Source of the DNA: Rhipidocladum racemiflorum
Taxonomy: Eukaryota > Streptophyta > Magnoliopsida > Poales > Poaceae
Direction of reading: 5' to 3'
Assembly (NCBI GenBank): GCA_036346355.1
Contig: CM070584.1
Span: 28,242,039 to 28,306,038 of the forward strand
DNA length: 64,000 bases
Shown here: positions 1-12,514 of the stretch, in pieces
Layout of the letters: every line of letters begins with the position of its first letter
Position numbering within the stretch: position 1 is the first letter of the stretch
The notes under the pieces: generated by a model
Told to the model about the DNA's origin: nothing
What the model saw: the letters and a program-made list of their open reading frames with translations, nothing else
Databases searched by the model: none
Made by a program: the position numbers and the translations under genes

Positions 1-2406
1 CAAGTTGCGCAACAAGTGCAGAGATAGCTCTCGGTAACTTTCAGGGATCGCAGGGTCCAATCAATCACCGGACATCGCGATCAGCCCCTCGCCATGGCGA
101 GCACCTGGCGTCCACCGGGCCCCTCAAGGGGACGAAGACTTGCAAGCCCATTATCCCGTTGATGACATAAGGGTTCGACGCCATGTGAGCTACACGTTGA
201 TGCGCCGCAACCTCTCCATCGTGGTGGCTTACGGCATGGCATTGCCGGTGTCACCGGCCGCACCTTCCACCGCAACACAATACCCATGGGTTACTCGAAG
301 GTCGCAGTGGAGGAGGTGCTGAGCGGATTTGAAGAACTACTACTCGATATTGCTGGAGGCGACGACGTTACCAAGCTTGGACAGGCCCTCCACAATATCA
401 TCCTCTGGCGAAAAAGGTTGATCATATTTCCAGATGGCATGGAGGCGTCATCTCCAGAGCCGCCGGCTGTAGGAAGCTCGTCTCCTCCACAACGACAACC
501 GACACCTCCTCCACAACGACAAGCCATGCCTCCTCGACAACCGACGCCTCCTTCAGCGTCGCCTCCTCCACAACAACAACCGACTCCTCCTCCACAACGA
601 CAACCGACACCTCCTCCACAACGACAAGCCACGCCTCGACAACCGACGCCTCCTTCAAAGATCGCCTCCTCCACAACGACAACCGACTCCTCCTCCACAA
701 CGACAACCGACACCTCCACCATCTCCTCCGAGGAAGAAGCTCAGGAGCCATACTACCCCACCGCTCCCACGAAGGCACACCCAGCCGGTCAAAAGGGTAA
801 AGGAACCTCCAAAGAGGGCATATGATAGGACCGACGAGGAGAATTACGCGATCGTCGAAGAAGTGGCTGCACACTTCGCACCAAAGAAGTCACCGACCCA
901 AACATACAAGTTGATCCAAAAGTGATGGAACACTTCGTGACTGGCCGTGCAATGCCACTCCTCGCACTGGCCCAACTATGAACGCATAATAATAAAGGCT
1001 ACATGGAAGAGTAAACGGGTCAAAGCGGCGGCAAAGCGTAAGAGAGATCAAGATCACCGGCAAGATCAGGAGAACCTTGAGAGATTCATGAAGGAGGCAG
1101 GACTCACTTCCGTAGGTGATCTCCCAATGGCAGAAGTCAAATGGCAATATAAGCTTGGCCGGGAGCTAATTGACCCTAATAAGATAAAGGACCTGCCAAC
1201 CAAGATGCGACAATTTCATGAATGGTACATGACAGAGTCTGCTCAACAAAGAAAAATGTTCCCTCTCCGGGTCAGACAAGAACATTTCTATCGCGGGGAC
1301 AACACCATATGGCTCGAATTCGAAGACATATACAATTTATACCATAGCGACTCTTTGAACGTGTCTCTCATGAGCTGCTGGTGCCTGTAAGTATCGAGCT
1401 CATAACTTTACCATTTACTTCCTTGTACCATAGAAGTGCAACTCTAATAACTTATCCATTTCTACGTAGAATGGAGATACAACGATGTAGAAAACAGAAC
1501 ATATTCAACGTGGGCTTCATCGACCCGGAGATTGTCAATGAGCTTGTCTTTCGATACAACGCTAAGGCTCTTGAAGATTACGTTCTAGATGCATTCTTGG
1601 GACAGCACTACAAACCATACATACTTCTGCCCTTCAACTTCATGTACGTATATTTACGTGTTCTCGTAACGCATTAATAAACTTATCTTTTCCAAGGCAT
1701 TCATAATCTTGCTAGCTAGTTATATATATGTCGCAATATATGAACAGGTTTCACTGGATCCTTTTGGTCATCAAGCTTGATAGTAGCAAGATCGTTGTTC
1801 AAGACTCAAAAAGGGGACCGGTGGAACAATATCAATATATCATTGACGTCCTAAACAGGTATATAGCAAATATATATACAATAGTTCCTTATTATATTGA
1901 AATACCTTGCTAATTCGAACTCTGATAATTGCTATTCATAATAACGCGTCACACAGGGCATTCGCAAGGTTTCGCAAGAGGCAACAAGGAGCTTTCGAGA
2001 ATGAATTCACTGTCCAAATAAGCACTCGAGTATTAAAACAGACAGCTGGAAACAACTTATGTGGCTACTATGTGTGCCACTACATGCAAAATATTACCCA
2101 CGGCGATGTGCCCATAAGCGACAACGAGGTGAGTGCACATGTCAATTAATACTTACACTTTAATTACATGCTCAGAGATTTATTAATTTCGCGCTTTGTC
2201 AGCCCAACATCGATGTGCAAGATGTGATCCCGCCGCACCGGGTTGAAGCACTCCAAGAACAACTCATTGGCTTCATTTTCGACGAGGTTGTATCCCCTAA
2301 CGGCGAGTTCCACACAGCGGGTTGGAGAGATGGTCCTTCTATAAGGACAGGTGAACTGACATCAACGTCGACCAAGGACGTAAACAGCGATGCACGCAAG
2401 AATTGA
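1..2406 (+). pseudogene. TNP1-like protein with C-terminal Ulp1 (C48) protease, 3' exons, frameshifted
   Basis: The visible exons are about 1-1386, 1470-1643, 1748-1858, 1957-2128 and 2203-2406, with GT...AG borders and phases that match copy B exactly (the last four exons have identical lengths in both copies). The long first exon encodes a conserved pre-Ulp1 block (GYSKVAVEEVLSGFEELLLD, about 289-348), then a proline/glutamine repeat, then a charged block ending SLMSCWC. Frames change between about 800 and 950, so this copy is broken there. The later exons are open and carry an Ulp1 layout: His in FHWILLVIK, Asp in VVQDSKRG, and Gln plus Cys in QTAGNNLCGYYVC. Ulp1-family enzymes cleave SUMO or related modifiers; activity here is inferred from residues only. 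The stop is at 2404-2406, upstream of the subterminal repeats. Confidence 0.8.
480..720 (+). repeat. Pro/Gln codon minisatellite in the TNP1-Ulp1 gene (copy A)
   Basis: Imperfect tandem copies of a CCTCCTCCACAACGACAACC-type unit encode PPPQRQPTPP repeats. Unit number and phase differ from copy B (46440-46600), so the array has expanded or contracted since the two copies split. Parts of this tract read in other frames as Thr/Ser-rich or Val-rich runs; those are shadows. Confidence 0.8.
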
Positions 2407-2694
2407 ATGAGCTCGAGATTCACCATTTTATTATTTGAAACTTGTAAAAGTTGCTTATGTGTAAATCAAACTTGTAAAAGTGCTCATTATTTCATGTGTG
2501 TCCATCAAACTTGTCCATCTTTTACTCTATTAAGTTCATACTTATGTGTAAATGATCTGTGATTATCTGAATGAGTACGCATGACTAATATATATTTCTT
2601 TCTATACAAAAACCATATATTTCTATTTATTTTTAATGTCAAAATCCATATTGATACCCTTCTCAAAAACATATTATATATTGAATATAAGTAA

Positions 2695-3063
2695 ACAATG
2701 CCTCTCCACAAGCGGTTATTATCTCCAACCGCCTGTGGAGAGAGCACCTCCACATGCGGTTTTTAATACGAACCGCTTCTGGCGATGCAGTCTTCACAAG
2801 CGGTTTATAAGACAAATCGCTTGTGGAGATATAGTCTTCACAAGCGGTTTATAACACAAACCGCTTGTGAAGATATCCCACGTGGCAGCCCCGCAAGCCT
2901 TCCTGGACACCTTTCGAACCGCTTGTGGTGTCTCACCACAAGCGGTTGGCCGAACCGCTTGTGATACCCCGAAGGGTATCACTCCCGGTTGCTTACCAGC
3001 AGTTCTAAAACCGCTTCTGAAAGCGGTTACGAACCGCTTGTGATGACCGGTTCTGTAGTAGTG
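2695..3063. repeat. 3' subterminal repeat array and TIR of CACTA copy A
   Basis: About a dozen copies of ACAAGCGGTT and its inverse AACCGCTTGT lie in paired, often hairpin-forming orientation, followed by the terminal TGTAGTAGTG. Such subterminal arrays are the transposase-binding regions in En/Spm-type elements; binding here is inferred. Confidence 0.88.
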
Positions 3064-4043
3064 AAAACGGGATGAATATGATCAAGCAAATAAAGAAAAC
3101 AATAAATAATGTTAGCAATCACTATAATGATCCAAATAGGAAAATAATATAGTTATTTGAGTAGTAAAACTTGATCAAAATTTAATATACAATGCAGACT
3201 AATTCACATTATATACAAAGACTAATTCACGTTATATACAATACATATTTAACAGAAATCAAAGAAGGGTTGGACACCATAAAACACTTAATAATTTAAT
3301 CACCATATGAATTAGAATATTTCAAGATTTCAGGAAGTGACTTAAATCAAGCGGGAGGTCACCTCCAAAATCCGAGTAAGGAAGTCTATTTCTACACCAA
3401 TTCAGGCAAACATTTCTTGATCATATATGGAATAATTTCAATTATATGTATTTAGTTATATGTGTTATCACTAGTTTATTGCAAAAACTCATTTAAGGAA
3501 AAAAACCTTGAATCGGAATGATGGAAAGATGGACTTAATTGAACTGCTGAGACAGTGATTATTGATGTGCAAGGGATGGCTCGTACACCAATTGAGCCAA
3601 TGTTTTACACACACACACACATTTCCCTTATGTATTTGCATTCAATTTTTTTAAAAAAAATTTAGGATGTTGAGTTTAACCAATTTACTAACTAGTTCAA
3701 ACAAGTTTGAACTAAAATTCAAACTAGAGTTTCCTTTTTTTGATGATAATTTGATTATAGTTATGTGCTGATTATATATAAATCAACAAAGCATGTGATC
3801 TAAATTCGTTCAAATCTTTGAATTCGAGTATATTTTTTCAAAGCTATGTATTTCATTTGAATTATTTTAGATGGGTATATACCCTAACACTGAAATCTTT
3901 GAAAATATACTCAAATTTGGCTTGAATTCGCTCAATTGAAATCATAGTACCCAAGCACCCATGGTGCCCCATTTCGGCGTCATATATATACATATATATA
4001 TGTATAATGACGGGTACTCATACCATGGGTATCCCCAGCAGCC
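3064..4043. other. AT-rich intergenic stretch, no gene seen
   Basis: This is flank between CACTA copy A and the gypsy element. It holds a short (CA)n run near 3607-3620 and an imperfect hairpin at 3957-4030: outer arms ACCCATGGT/ACCATGGGT and inner arms CGTCAT/ATGACG around an AT core. I see no coding signal. Confidence 0.7.
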
Positions 4044-4859
4044 CGAAAAGACAAATGGGCCACCCCAGGCCCAACTTCGGCCAGAGGCCTCGCTGGGCCA
4101 AAGGGGATGCATCGGTCCCCGACCAGGCCAGTCGGGAAACGATCCGACCCCCTTGGGTCCAATAACTCACTGGCCCCAGCGAGCCAGGATCGTCCAGGCC
4201 TGAGGACAAGCTCCACGCCCCCCGCTCGCAGCTGGCTACCTGCCCTGCGAACGCGACAACGCGAAGCGATCGTACGCGGGCAGATGGCTCCTCAGCAGCG
4301 AAATCACCAAAGTCAAGACACCAATCCCATCGTTAGGACATGTCAAGCAGACAGACGCGCCCTCTCCCGAGGCAACGCCAAGGGCAAACTGTTACGTCAT
4401 CATTTGGCGAGTCTGCAGGAAGTTGGTATGCCGCTTCCCAACGAAACAGAAAAACATGCAGCCCGTTGTGTCTACCGACCCGCGCACAGGACGAGCAAGC
4501 ACCGGTCATTCCTCGGGAACCAGACTCCCAGGCATAGGATACCCCCTCCTTCTTTTTTCCTTCTTTAGACTCCCGTGTAACCTGCCCCCTCCGATGATAT
4601 AAGGAGAGGTAGGACCCCCGAGGGAGGGGGACGGCGATTCTTGGTCCATCTGGGAATCGATCAACTCTTCTACCTCCCAAGACAGGCAGCGCTTGTAACC
4701 CCCCATCGAAAGCAATACACAACCACACACAAACTGGAGTAGAGATTTTCGGCTCGAACCAGTATACATCTTGGGCTCTCAGAGTCGACCATCGAGGAGA
4801 GGGAGCGCGCGACCCCCCTAGACTTACAAATCGTATTGCTAGTGCTCGAAACACCGACA
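4044..4859 (+). repeat. 5' LTR of the Tat gypsy element
   Basis: This pairs with 13586-14403 over about 816 bp with scattered differences. A TATA-like TATAAG lies at 4598-4603, and the LTR ends in CCGACA just before the primer site. The start is set where similarity to the 3' LTR begins; no TG is visible there, so the true start may be lost or rearranged. Confidence 0.85.
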
Positions 4860-4881
4860 GTTGGCCCACCAGGTAGGGGCG
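4860..4881 (+). other. Primer-binding-site region of the gypsy element
   Basis: The sequence directly after the LTR reads GTTGGCCCACCAGGTAGGGG, similar to the TTGGCGCGCCAGGTAGGGG seen after LTRs of grass Tat elements. I cannot name the tRNA from the sequence alone. Confidence 0.6.
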
Positions 4882-4927
4882 CCTGCGTGTCATCGCCATC
4901 ATCTCCGGATTACCATCCATCTCCTTG

Positions 4928-6957
4928 ATGGCTTCCTCCTCACGCGACGGCGTACTAGCGTCGAGGGGCTGGATCCGCTTCGGCTCCCTTGACTTTGTCG
5001 CCACTTCGGCGGGAGAGCTCATGCTCATTCTCGCTGCCATTCGTGACCAGGCGTCCACCAGGAGCCTAGACACTGTTGCGGATATCCTCGGCAACCTTCA
5101 ACTCGAAGCCCTCACGCGGGCTTCGACGCCGAAGCCTATCAACGACAGCACCATTTCAGGCGGCAGCGTGCGTGTACACGAGCGGGCGGCGGCGGCGCCC
5201 CCTGCGGGTTCTCAGCTCATGGCGGTGACCGGCTACGTGCCGGTTTCCGTCCACGACCTTCTGGAAGACTCCTCCAGCCGCGGCTCCAGCTCCAACCTGG
5301 AGCGCATCCCACCGCACTCCTGTGAGTGCAACATGGCGGGCGCGTCCAGCCCTGCCGCTACCTCTGCAAGCCAAGAAGCTCACCCCCAGCACGCCAAGGC
5401 CCGGGAGCCGGAGCACCAGCATGAAAGTGCCCAAAACCTATAGGCTCGTCGCGCCGAACTCCAGCGACAGCGCGACGACCTGGAGGCTCGGAGGGCCGAG
5501 CTCGACGAACTCCAGGCCGACCTGGAGCAGCGCCAGCTCGGGCCCCAACCTGCAACTGTTGGCGCACATGCGCTTCAGGTACACCAACAGCTGGCCAAGG
5601 GGTCTGACGGTCTGCCGTTCTTCCCTCATGCCAGCCAGAATGTCGCTGCGATGGCAATGCTACTTCGCGGCATCCTTGAGCCAGACAATCCGGGGGCCAA
5701 GGCTACATACCAGAACCTCCGGGGACTGGTGGAGTGGGCCGCCATCCAACACATGCAGGGCCCCGGCTCCCATCGCTCGGGCGCCTCCTCTAGCCGCCCG
5801 AGCCACGTCACCTCCCGGGATCACCAGGGACTGACGTGGACAACGCCATGACCCGAGTTGCCCCAGGCCTCGTGCACCCTGGTGCGCCATCACCTGGGCG
5901 ACAACCGCGACCTCCGTGACACCCTCGAAGCGCGGAGATGGGCGATGAACGACGCGGCCCATTCTCGGGTCACAAACAGTGGTCGACACGACAACCGCAG
6001 CCCGAGCCCTGATGGCCCGGGGCCGCGGGCGTTTGGTTGCATTGTCCGCAACGCGAATTTCCCGTCCCGGTTCCGGGCACCAGTCAATATAGCCAAATAC
6101 ACAGAGGCAACGAACCAGAACGTTTGGCTGGAGGACTACTGGCTCGCATGTCGGTGGAGCTACGGATGATCTCTTCATCATCCAGTACCTCCCCATCTAC
6201 CTCGCGAACTCGGCTCGAGCCTAGCTCAAGTACTTGCTCGCAGCCACTTTCAGGAGCTGGGCCAACTTGACGAGCCTCTTCATCGGCAACTTCCAGGGCA
6301 TGTACAAACGCCCTAGAAACTCCTGGAACTTGAAGGGCTGCAAATAGCAGCAGGGGGATACGCTTCGGGATTGCATCCGGCGCTTCTCCCAGCAATGCGA
6401 TGAACTCCCCGACATCCGGAACGCCTTGGTGCATAAGCTGGGCTGTGTCAAGGCCAGAACCACCAAGGAGCTCCTCGACGTTGCCACCAACCACGCCTCA
6501 GGCGAGGAAGCCGTGGCGCCATCTTCGACAAGGGGAAGGCCAAGCGAGAATCCGGCCTCGAAGCCGGCGACGCCTCCGGCCGCTCCAACAAGCGGAAGTG
6601 GCGGGGAAAGTCAGGCTGCGAAGGCCGCATGGTCGCGGTTGCCGACTGCACTGCCAAGCAGCAGGCACGACAGGCGCCAGACCACTTCGAAAAGCTGATG
6701 GACATGTTCGAACCACGGGTACCCCGTCAAGCACAAGTACCGGGACTGCAAAGTCCTAAAGCGCTTCCTCTCCAGAAACTCCATGTCACCACGGTGCAGG
6801 GGGAAGAAGCGAGAGCCAGCACCCAAAGCCAACGAGGCGGCGATGGACGCCGACTTCCCGGAGCCCACATGGTGTCTCCCGCCGTGCCAAAATACCTTCA
6901 GTGGTCGGAGACCCCGATCACATTTGATCGGGGCGATCACCCCAACCACATCCCTTA
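4928..6957 (+). pseudogene. Tat-lineage gag, broken
   Basis: The frame opens with MASSSRDG at 4928 and runs to an amber at 5441-5443, then continues in the same frame through a coiled-coil stretch (RRAELQRQRDDLEARR) to about 5850. After frame changes, the core capsid motif LRDCIRRFSQQCDELPD is found around 6360-6415, with an amber just before it (6344-6346), then TTKELLDVATNHASGEEAV (about 6450-6510) and a shifted PDHFEKLMDMFEPR near the C-terminal end (about 6677). Compared with relatives, the segment between DELPD and LVHKLG is shortened. At least two nonsense codons and several frameshifts mean no Gag can be made from this copy. Confidence 0.8.
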
Positions 6958-6991
6958 GCTGAGGAGGTGCCCGCTCGTCGTCGACCCCATC

Positions 6992-9900
6992 GTGGGGCCG
7001 AAACACCTGACCAATGTGCTCATGGATGGCGGTAGCGGTCTCAACATCCTATATGTTGAGACACTCGACGCCATGGGGGTCCTCCGCTCGACCCTCCGAC
7101 CGAGCAAGGCGCCCTTCCACGGCGTCATCCCAGGCCAGCAAGCCCATCCGCTCGGGCAGGTCGACCTGCCCATCATGTTCGGGGGCCCGGAGAACTTTCG
7201 CACCGAAAACCTCACTTTTGAGTTTGCGGATTTCCCCGGCTCCTACCATGCCATCTTGGGGAGGCCGTGCTACGCCAAGTTCATGGCAATCCCCAACTAC
7301 ACCTACCTCAAGTTAAATATGCTAGGACCACGGGGAGTGATCACCATGGCCTCATCTTTTCAGCTCGCCTACAACTGCGAGCAGAGCATTTACGAGTTGG
7401 CGTCAGCGGTCATCGCGTCTGCCGAGCTCGCTGACCTTCAAGGGAGGGTCCCCGACTCCAGCAAATCGGGGCCAAGCTCCTTCAAATCCACCGAGGACAC
7501 GAAGGGGGTCGCGGTCGATCCCAAGGATCCCGCCAAGATAGTGCGGGTCGGAGCCACGCTCCCCGCCAAATAGGAAAGCGCGCTCGTTGACTTCCTCCGC
7601 GCTAACCGAGACGTCTTCGCTTGGAAACCCTCGGACATGCGGAGAATTTCGAGGGAGGTCGCCAAGCACTCCTTGAACATCCGACTAGGCTCAAGACCGG
7701 TCGTCCAGTACCTGCGCTGTTTCGACGAAGAAAAGCGCAAGGCCATCGGGGAGGAGATCGCCAAACTCCTGGCCGCCGGATTTGTAAGGGAGGTACGCCA
7801 CCCCAAGTGGCTAGCCAACCCTGTCCTTGTAAAAAACAAAACTGGGCAGTGGAGAATGTGCGTTGACTACACGAACCTCAATAAGGCATGTCCCAAGGAC
7901 CTGCTCCCATTACCCTGCATCGACCAAGTTGTCGACTCCACCGCCGGGTGCAAATCTCTATCCTTTCTGGATGCCTACTCAGGCTATCACCAGATAGCGA
8001 TGAAAGAGTCTGACCAGCTCGCGACCTCTTTCATCACTCCGTTCGGCTCGTTCTGTTACGTAACAATGCCATTTGGTTTGAAAAATGCGGGCGCTACATA
8101 CTAGCAATGTAGGCAAACGTGTTTCAGTGACCAAATAGGCCGTAACATCGAGGCATACATTGATGACATTGTTGTCAAGACTAGGAAGGCCGACGACCTC
8201 GTCGCTGACCTTGGAGAGACTTTTGCGAACCTTCAACGGTTCTGCATAAAGCTCAACACCGAAAAGTGCGTCTTCGGGGTACCAAAGGGAAAGCTGCTTG
8301 GCTGCATCGTCTTCGAGCGCGGCATCGAAGCCAATCGAGAGAAGATTTCTGCCATCTTGAAGATGGGCCCGATCGGCAACTTGAAGGGAGTCCAGCGGCT
8401 GACAGGATGTCTTGCGGCTTTGAGCCATTTCATGTCTCGCCTCGGCGAGCGCGGAATGCCGCTCTACAAGCTGCTCAAGAAGTCCTACCAGTTCAACTGG
8501 ATGCAAGAAGCACAGGAAGCCCTCAGTCGGCTAAAAGCGTTCCTGACCTCACCCCGGTACTGGTCGCCCCGACACCGGGGGAACCGCTGCTCCTCTACAT
8601 CGCCGCTACCACCCAGTTCGTCAGCGCGACCCTTGTCGTGGAGCGAGGCAGAGGAAGGCCGAGTGCTTAAGGTACAGCGGTCGGTCTATTTCATCAGCGA
8701 GGTACTCTCCGAGACCAAGGCTCGGTATCCGCAGGTGCAGAAGCTGCTCTATGCGGTACTCATCGCAAAAAGGAAGCTGGTTCATTACTTTGACCGGCAT
8801 TCTGTCTCTGTGGTGACGTCCTCCCCACTCGGTGAGATCATCCACAACCGCGATGCCTCGGGAAGAATAGCGAAGTGGGCACTCAAGCTCAATGCCTACG
8901 ATGTGTCATATGTCCCCAGAACGGCAATCAAGTCGCAGGTTCTGGCTGACTTCGTCGCTAAGTGGACCGAGGATCAGGCGCCACCGATGCTCGAAGACCC
9001 CGAGTAATGGACAATGTACATCGATGGGTCCTACACCAAGAATGGGGCAGGCGTTAGAGTCGTCATTGTTTCCCCACTCGGAAACAAGCTTCAGTACGCC
9101 ATTCGACTGCTTTTCAATGCGACCAACAACGTCGTCGAGTACGAATCCCTCATCAACGGTCTCCATGTCACTGCCGACCTCGGTGCGTGTCGGCTTTACG
9201 TGCACGGTGACTCCAAACTCGTCGTCGACCAGGTCATGAAGGCCACGGAGCCTCGTGAGGCCTGCATGGCAGCCTACTGCCGAGAGGTACGCAAGCTCGA
9301 GGAAAGGTTCAAGGGGTTTGAGCTTCATCACAGCTACAGACGATTCAATGGTGAGGCCGACTCCCTGGCCAACCTTGCCTCAGCAAGGGACCGGTCCCCC
9401 TGGGGATCTTTGTGTCCAACCTCCACCAACCCTCCATCCGGCTGGAGTCAGCAACCAAGAGCACAACCGACCCGCCGGAATAGACCGCTTCGACCACCGG
9501 CCGGTCGGATGCGCGATCAACTGGGACGGACCGCAGCGTGCTCATGGCCGACTCCGACTGGAGGCAACCCTTCATCAACCGGTTGATCGATGGGCCCCTC
9601 CCTACCGACCCAACCGAAGCCCGTCGCCTCGCCCGACGGGCCAAGTCCTTCACCGTGGTCGGACATGAGCTTTACAAGAGGAGCCCCTCTGGAATCCTCC
9701 AGAGGTGCATTCCGTCCGACAAGGCGAGGGAATTGCTGCTCGACATCCACGGTGGCCTCTGCGGCCACCACGCCGCACCACGGTCCTTGGTAGGAAAAGC
9801 CTTTCGACAAGGCTTCTACTGGCCGACCACCGTGGCGGACGTCGAGCAGGTAGTTCGCACCTGTGAGGGATGCCAGTTCTTCGCTTGGTAGATGCATCTC

Positions 9901-10792
9901 CTGGCACAAGCCCTACAGACGATCCCCATCACGTGGCCCTTTGTGGTCTAGGGGTTCGATCTGGTCGGACGCTTCAAGAAGGCGCCCGAGGGCTTGACGC
10001 ACCTACTTGTCGCGGTCGACAAGTTCACCAAGTGGATAGAAGCCAAGCCGGCGTGACCATCACATCAGTACAAGCGGCTAACTTCTTCCGCGACATCGTT
10101 TATCGGTTTGGAGTCCCGAACTCCATCATTACCGACAACGGGACGCAGTTCACGGGGAAGGAGTTCCTCGAGTTCTGCGATGAATTCAACATCCGCGTCG
10201 ACTGGGCAGCTGTGGCCCATCTGCGGTCCAACGGTCAGGCCGAGAGGGCAAACGGCATGATCCTCCAAGGGCTCAAGCCATGAATCTTCAGCCGACTGAA
10301 GAAATCCGCAGGACGATGGGCAGCCGAGATGCCCTCCGTCCTTTGGAGCCTGTGGACCACACCAACCCGGTCGATTGGGTTTTCACCATTCTTCATGGTG
10401 TTCGGTGCCAAAGCTGTCTTGCCGACCGATCTGGAATACGGTGCCCCGAGACTCCAAGCCTTCGACGAGGCACAGGGGCTCGAGTCACAACAAGACGCCA
10501 TCGACCAGCTCGATGAGGTGCGCGACATGGCTGTCCTCCGATCGGCCAAATATCAGCAGACACGGTGGCGGTACCACAGTCTCTAGATTCATGGTCGGTC
10601 CTTCAACATCGGCGACCTGGTCCTGCGCCAAGTCCAGTCCAGCAGGGACAAGCACAAGCTTTCCCCCCGTGGGAAGGCCCGTTAATTGTCATAGAAATCA
10701 TCCGACCAGGCACCTTCCGACTCAAGGATGCTGACGGCAACATCATCCCCAGCGCATGGAACATAGAGAAACTGAGGCGGTTCTACCCCTAA
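6992..10792 (+). pseudogene. Tat-lineage pol (protease, RT, RNase H, archaeal-type RNase H, integrase), broken
   Basis: Most of it reads in one frame from 6992 to about 9400. Protease: LMDGGSGLNILY near 7022. RT: YTNLNKACPKDLLPLP and SFLDAYSGYHQIAMKESDQL, with the catalytic YIDD at 8156-8167. First RNase H ends about 9007. The second RNase H starts MYIDGSYTKNGAG (9014), with EYESL and HGDSKLVVDQV. Integrase then follows in other frames: GHH...CEGC zinc motif (about 9760-9885), GFDLVGRF with the first Asp, IITDNGTQFTGKEF with the second (about 10125), and the Glu in SNGQAERANG (about 10228). It ends NIEKLRRFYP at 10792. In-frame stops: TAG 7571, TAG 8102, TAA 9005; frameshifts follow in integrase. 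Catalytic residues survive, but the protein is fragmented. Confidence 0.9.
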
Positions 10793-11094
10793 GACCTCTC
10801 TCTTGTCCGCGTGCCACTCTGAAGCTACGAGTTCGGGTTCACTTTCTCCCAGAAGATATTCTCTGTGCTCAAGTTCGCGTTCTTCTTTTTTTTCACGCTC
10901 TGCCCAAAGTGATAACAATCTGATCCACATCCGACCCCCGCGGTTCCTAAAGGCTATGATCGTCGAATGTACATCACGGCATAGCAAACAAGCAAGTGCG
11001 AAAAAGAACATGAAATGACTTCCCAGCGAAATAAAAACTTTATTTCGTCAAAAAATATTTACATTGCGGAAGGCGGAGGAGGCCTACAGTGTCA

Positions 11095-11316
11095 TCACAC
11101 CCCCCAACCCGGGCCATCCGCCTGATGGCGCCTCCGCACGACCGCCTCGATAAGGGCAGGCCTCGCCCTGTAGAGGCCAGGGACGGCTCGGATAAGTGCG
11201 TCAACCCGCGCAGTGTCCTGCCTGACCCGTACGGCCTCCACCGCCTCCACGATCATCCTCCATGCCTCCGCATGGGAGTACCTCGCCTGCCAGCCGAAGG
11301 GCTGGAGGTCAGCCAT
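11095..11316 (-). CDS. Antisense ORF 1 of the Tat element, 73 codons, unknown function
   Basis: The ATG at 11316-11314 begins MADLQPFGWQARYSHAEAW and the frame ends at 11095. The start is preferred over the upstream in-frame ATG (11502) because a TATAAAAAA box lies at 11406-11398 on the minus strand, about 80-90 nt upstream, and the longer N-terminus would lie before the transcription start. A minus-strand AATAAA follows the stop at about 11037. The product is short, basic (RVRQDTARVD, VVRRRHQADG) and unrelated to anything I recognise. Extra antisense ORFs between pol and the 3' LTR are known from several Tat-type elements (Grande, Huck). Expression is inferred from signals only. Confidence 0.5.
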   Translation of the reverse strand: MADLQPFGWQARYSHAEAWRMIVEAVEAVRVRQDTARVDALIRAVPGLYRARPALIEAVVRRRHQADGPGWGV

Positions 11317-11397
11317 GAAGACGGGAAGACAAGCGGAACAAGGCAAGAAGAGGAAAGGGAGAGGAAGGCAGCTGCGTTGCAAATGCCCAAACGCCCC

Positions 11398-11406
11398 TTT
11401 TTTATA
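11398..11406 (-). promoter_or_regulatory. TATA box for antisense ORF 1
   Basis: The minus strand reads GGGGTATAAAAAAGGGG, 82-90 nt upstream of the ORF 1 ATG. The intervening leader is pyrimidine-rich on the minus strand, as in many plant 5' leaders. Confidence 0.5.
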
Positions 11407-11617
11407 CCCCAAGACACGGCAGACAAATAGGATCACAATAAATACAAGGACGGGAAGCCGAGGCGACCCTACACCAATTCCAACCCGGGCTCGACGACCC
11501 AAAAGTTAAGACGACTCTATACCCTAAAGTCTTCTGTCTTTTTATGTCTCTTCCCTTATTTTCCTCCGAGTTCAAAGCGTCGCGCGGAGACTACAACCCA
11601 GTCCCCGTGCGCCACTC

Positions 11618-12400
11618 GGGGGCTACTCATGCCTACACGGGTCGGTACTCGATCAGCCATTCGGTCCTCCCTAGCGGTGGCCCTCTCAACCCAAGTGCTA
11701 CGACCTACGCCCCGGCGGCTACGGTTGCTAAGTAGCACTTCGCGGAAGAAGGAAGCGCCCGTGCGGAGCGATTAATAGCTGGTCAGGAACACTCCTTCCT
11801 GTGCAAACGCAAGTGGACACTTTCCGCCTAAGTACTTGCTCCTTTTTTGCGCTTCGTTCGAAAATGATCAACACTCCGATCTATGCCTGACCCCCGCGGT
11901 TCCTAAAGGCTACGATCGTCGAAGTGTACATCACGACGAATAAGCAAGCACCAAAAAGACAAGACAAACTAATGGTCGGCCCGATCGTTCAAATTAACGA
12001 TAAACTTTAGTCCGTTACATATTAAAGTTTATCGCACTAAAAACTAACTCTGCCCTTGCTCCTTCTCGCACTCGCACGGGTCGGTGACCCAACCAGCCGT
12101 AGGATTCTCCCTAGCGGTAACCCTCTCGACCCGAGTGCTACGGCCTACGCCCAGCGGCTATGGTTTCTAAGTAGTGCTTCGCGGAAGAAGGAAGTGTCCG
12201 TGCGGAACAGTTCACGGTCGGTCGGGAACACTCCTTCCCCATGCAAGCACAAGATTGGTAGCCGGTTCACGCACTTACGTGGGTCGGTGACCCGACTGAC
12301 CATCGGATTCTCCCAAGCGCTACGGCCTACGCCCCAGCTGCTACGGTTGCTAAGTAGCACTACGCAGAAGAAGGAAGTGCCCGTGCGACGAGGTCGGCGT
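11618..12400 (+). repeat. Three diverged direct repeats (about 130-190 bp each)
   Basis: Units near 11630-11800, 12060-12240 and 12270-12400 share CGGGTCGGT, CTACG(G/A)CCTACGCCC, GGTT(T/G)CTAAGTAG and GAAGAAGGAAG(C/T)G in the same order. They carry no coding signal. The last unit is shortened. Confidence 0.7.
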
Positions 12401-12514
12401 GTGCCCTGAGCAGCTCCCACTCGGCGGCCTGGGCCCGAGCCTGCAGGGCCGCCTCCTCCTCCTCCTGAGCGGCGGCCGCCGCTGCCTAGGCGTTCAGCGA
12501 GGCTTGCAACCCCG

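Larger units (their letters stand above)
1..3063 (+). mobile_element. CACTA transposon copy A, 3' part (left end outside window)
   Basis: The right end reads TTCTGTAGTAGTG at 3051-3063, the inverse of a CACTA terminus (CACTACTACAGAA), preceded by an array of ACAAGCGGTT and AACCGCTTGT motifs. Sequence 1-3063 is collinear with 34430-52430 (copy B) once two insertions are removed from copy B, so both belong to one family. The window opens inside the TNP1-like gene. The left terminus is not visible, so the target duplication cannot be checked; the three bases after the end are AAA. Copy A lacks both insertions found in copy B and serves as the empty-site reference: copia site at 239/240, solo-LTR site at 1950/1951. 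Confidence 0.9.
10905..11950 (+). repeat. Dispersed direct repeat, about 85 bp, two copies
   Basis: The segments around 10905-10990 and 11870-11955 share a long core, including GACCCCCGCGGTTCCTAAAG and the following GATCGTCGA, then TACATCACG. They bracket antisense ORF 1 and suggest an internal duplication in the 3' spacer. Confidence 0.65.

Noticed and set aside
4333..5094. 253-codon ORF on the minus strand across the gypsy 5' LTR and leader
   Set aside because: It spans LTR, primer site and gag start on the wrong strand, has no recognisable motif, and the counterpart in the 3' LTR diverges right after the LTR. It is a GC-composition shadow.
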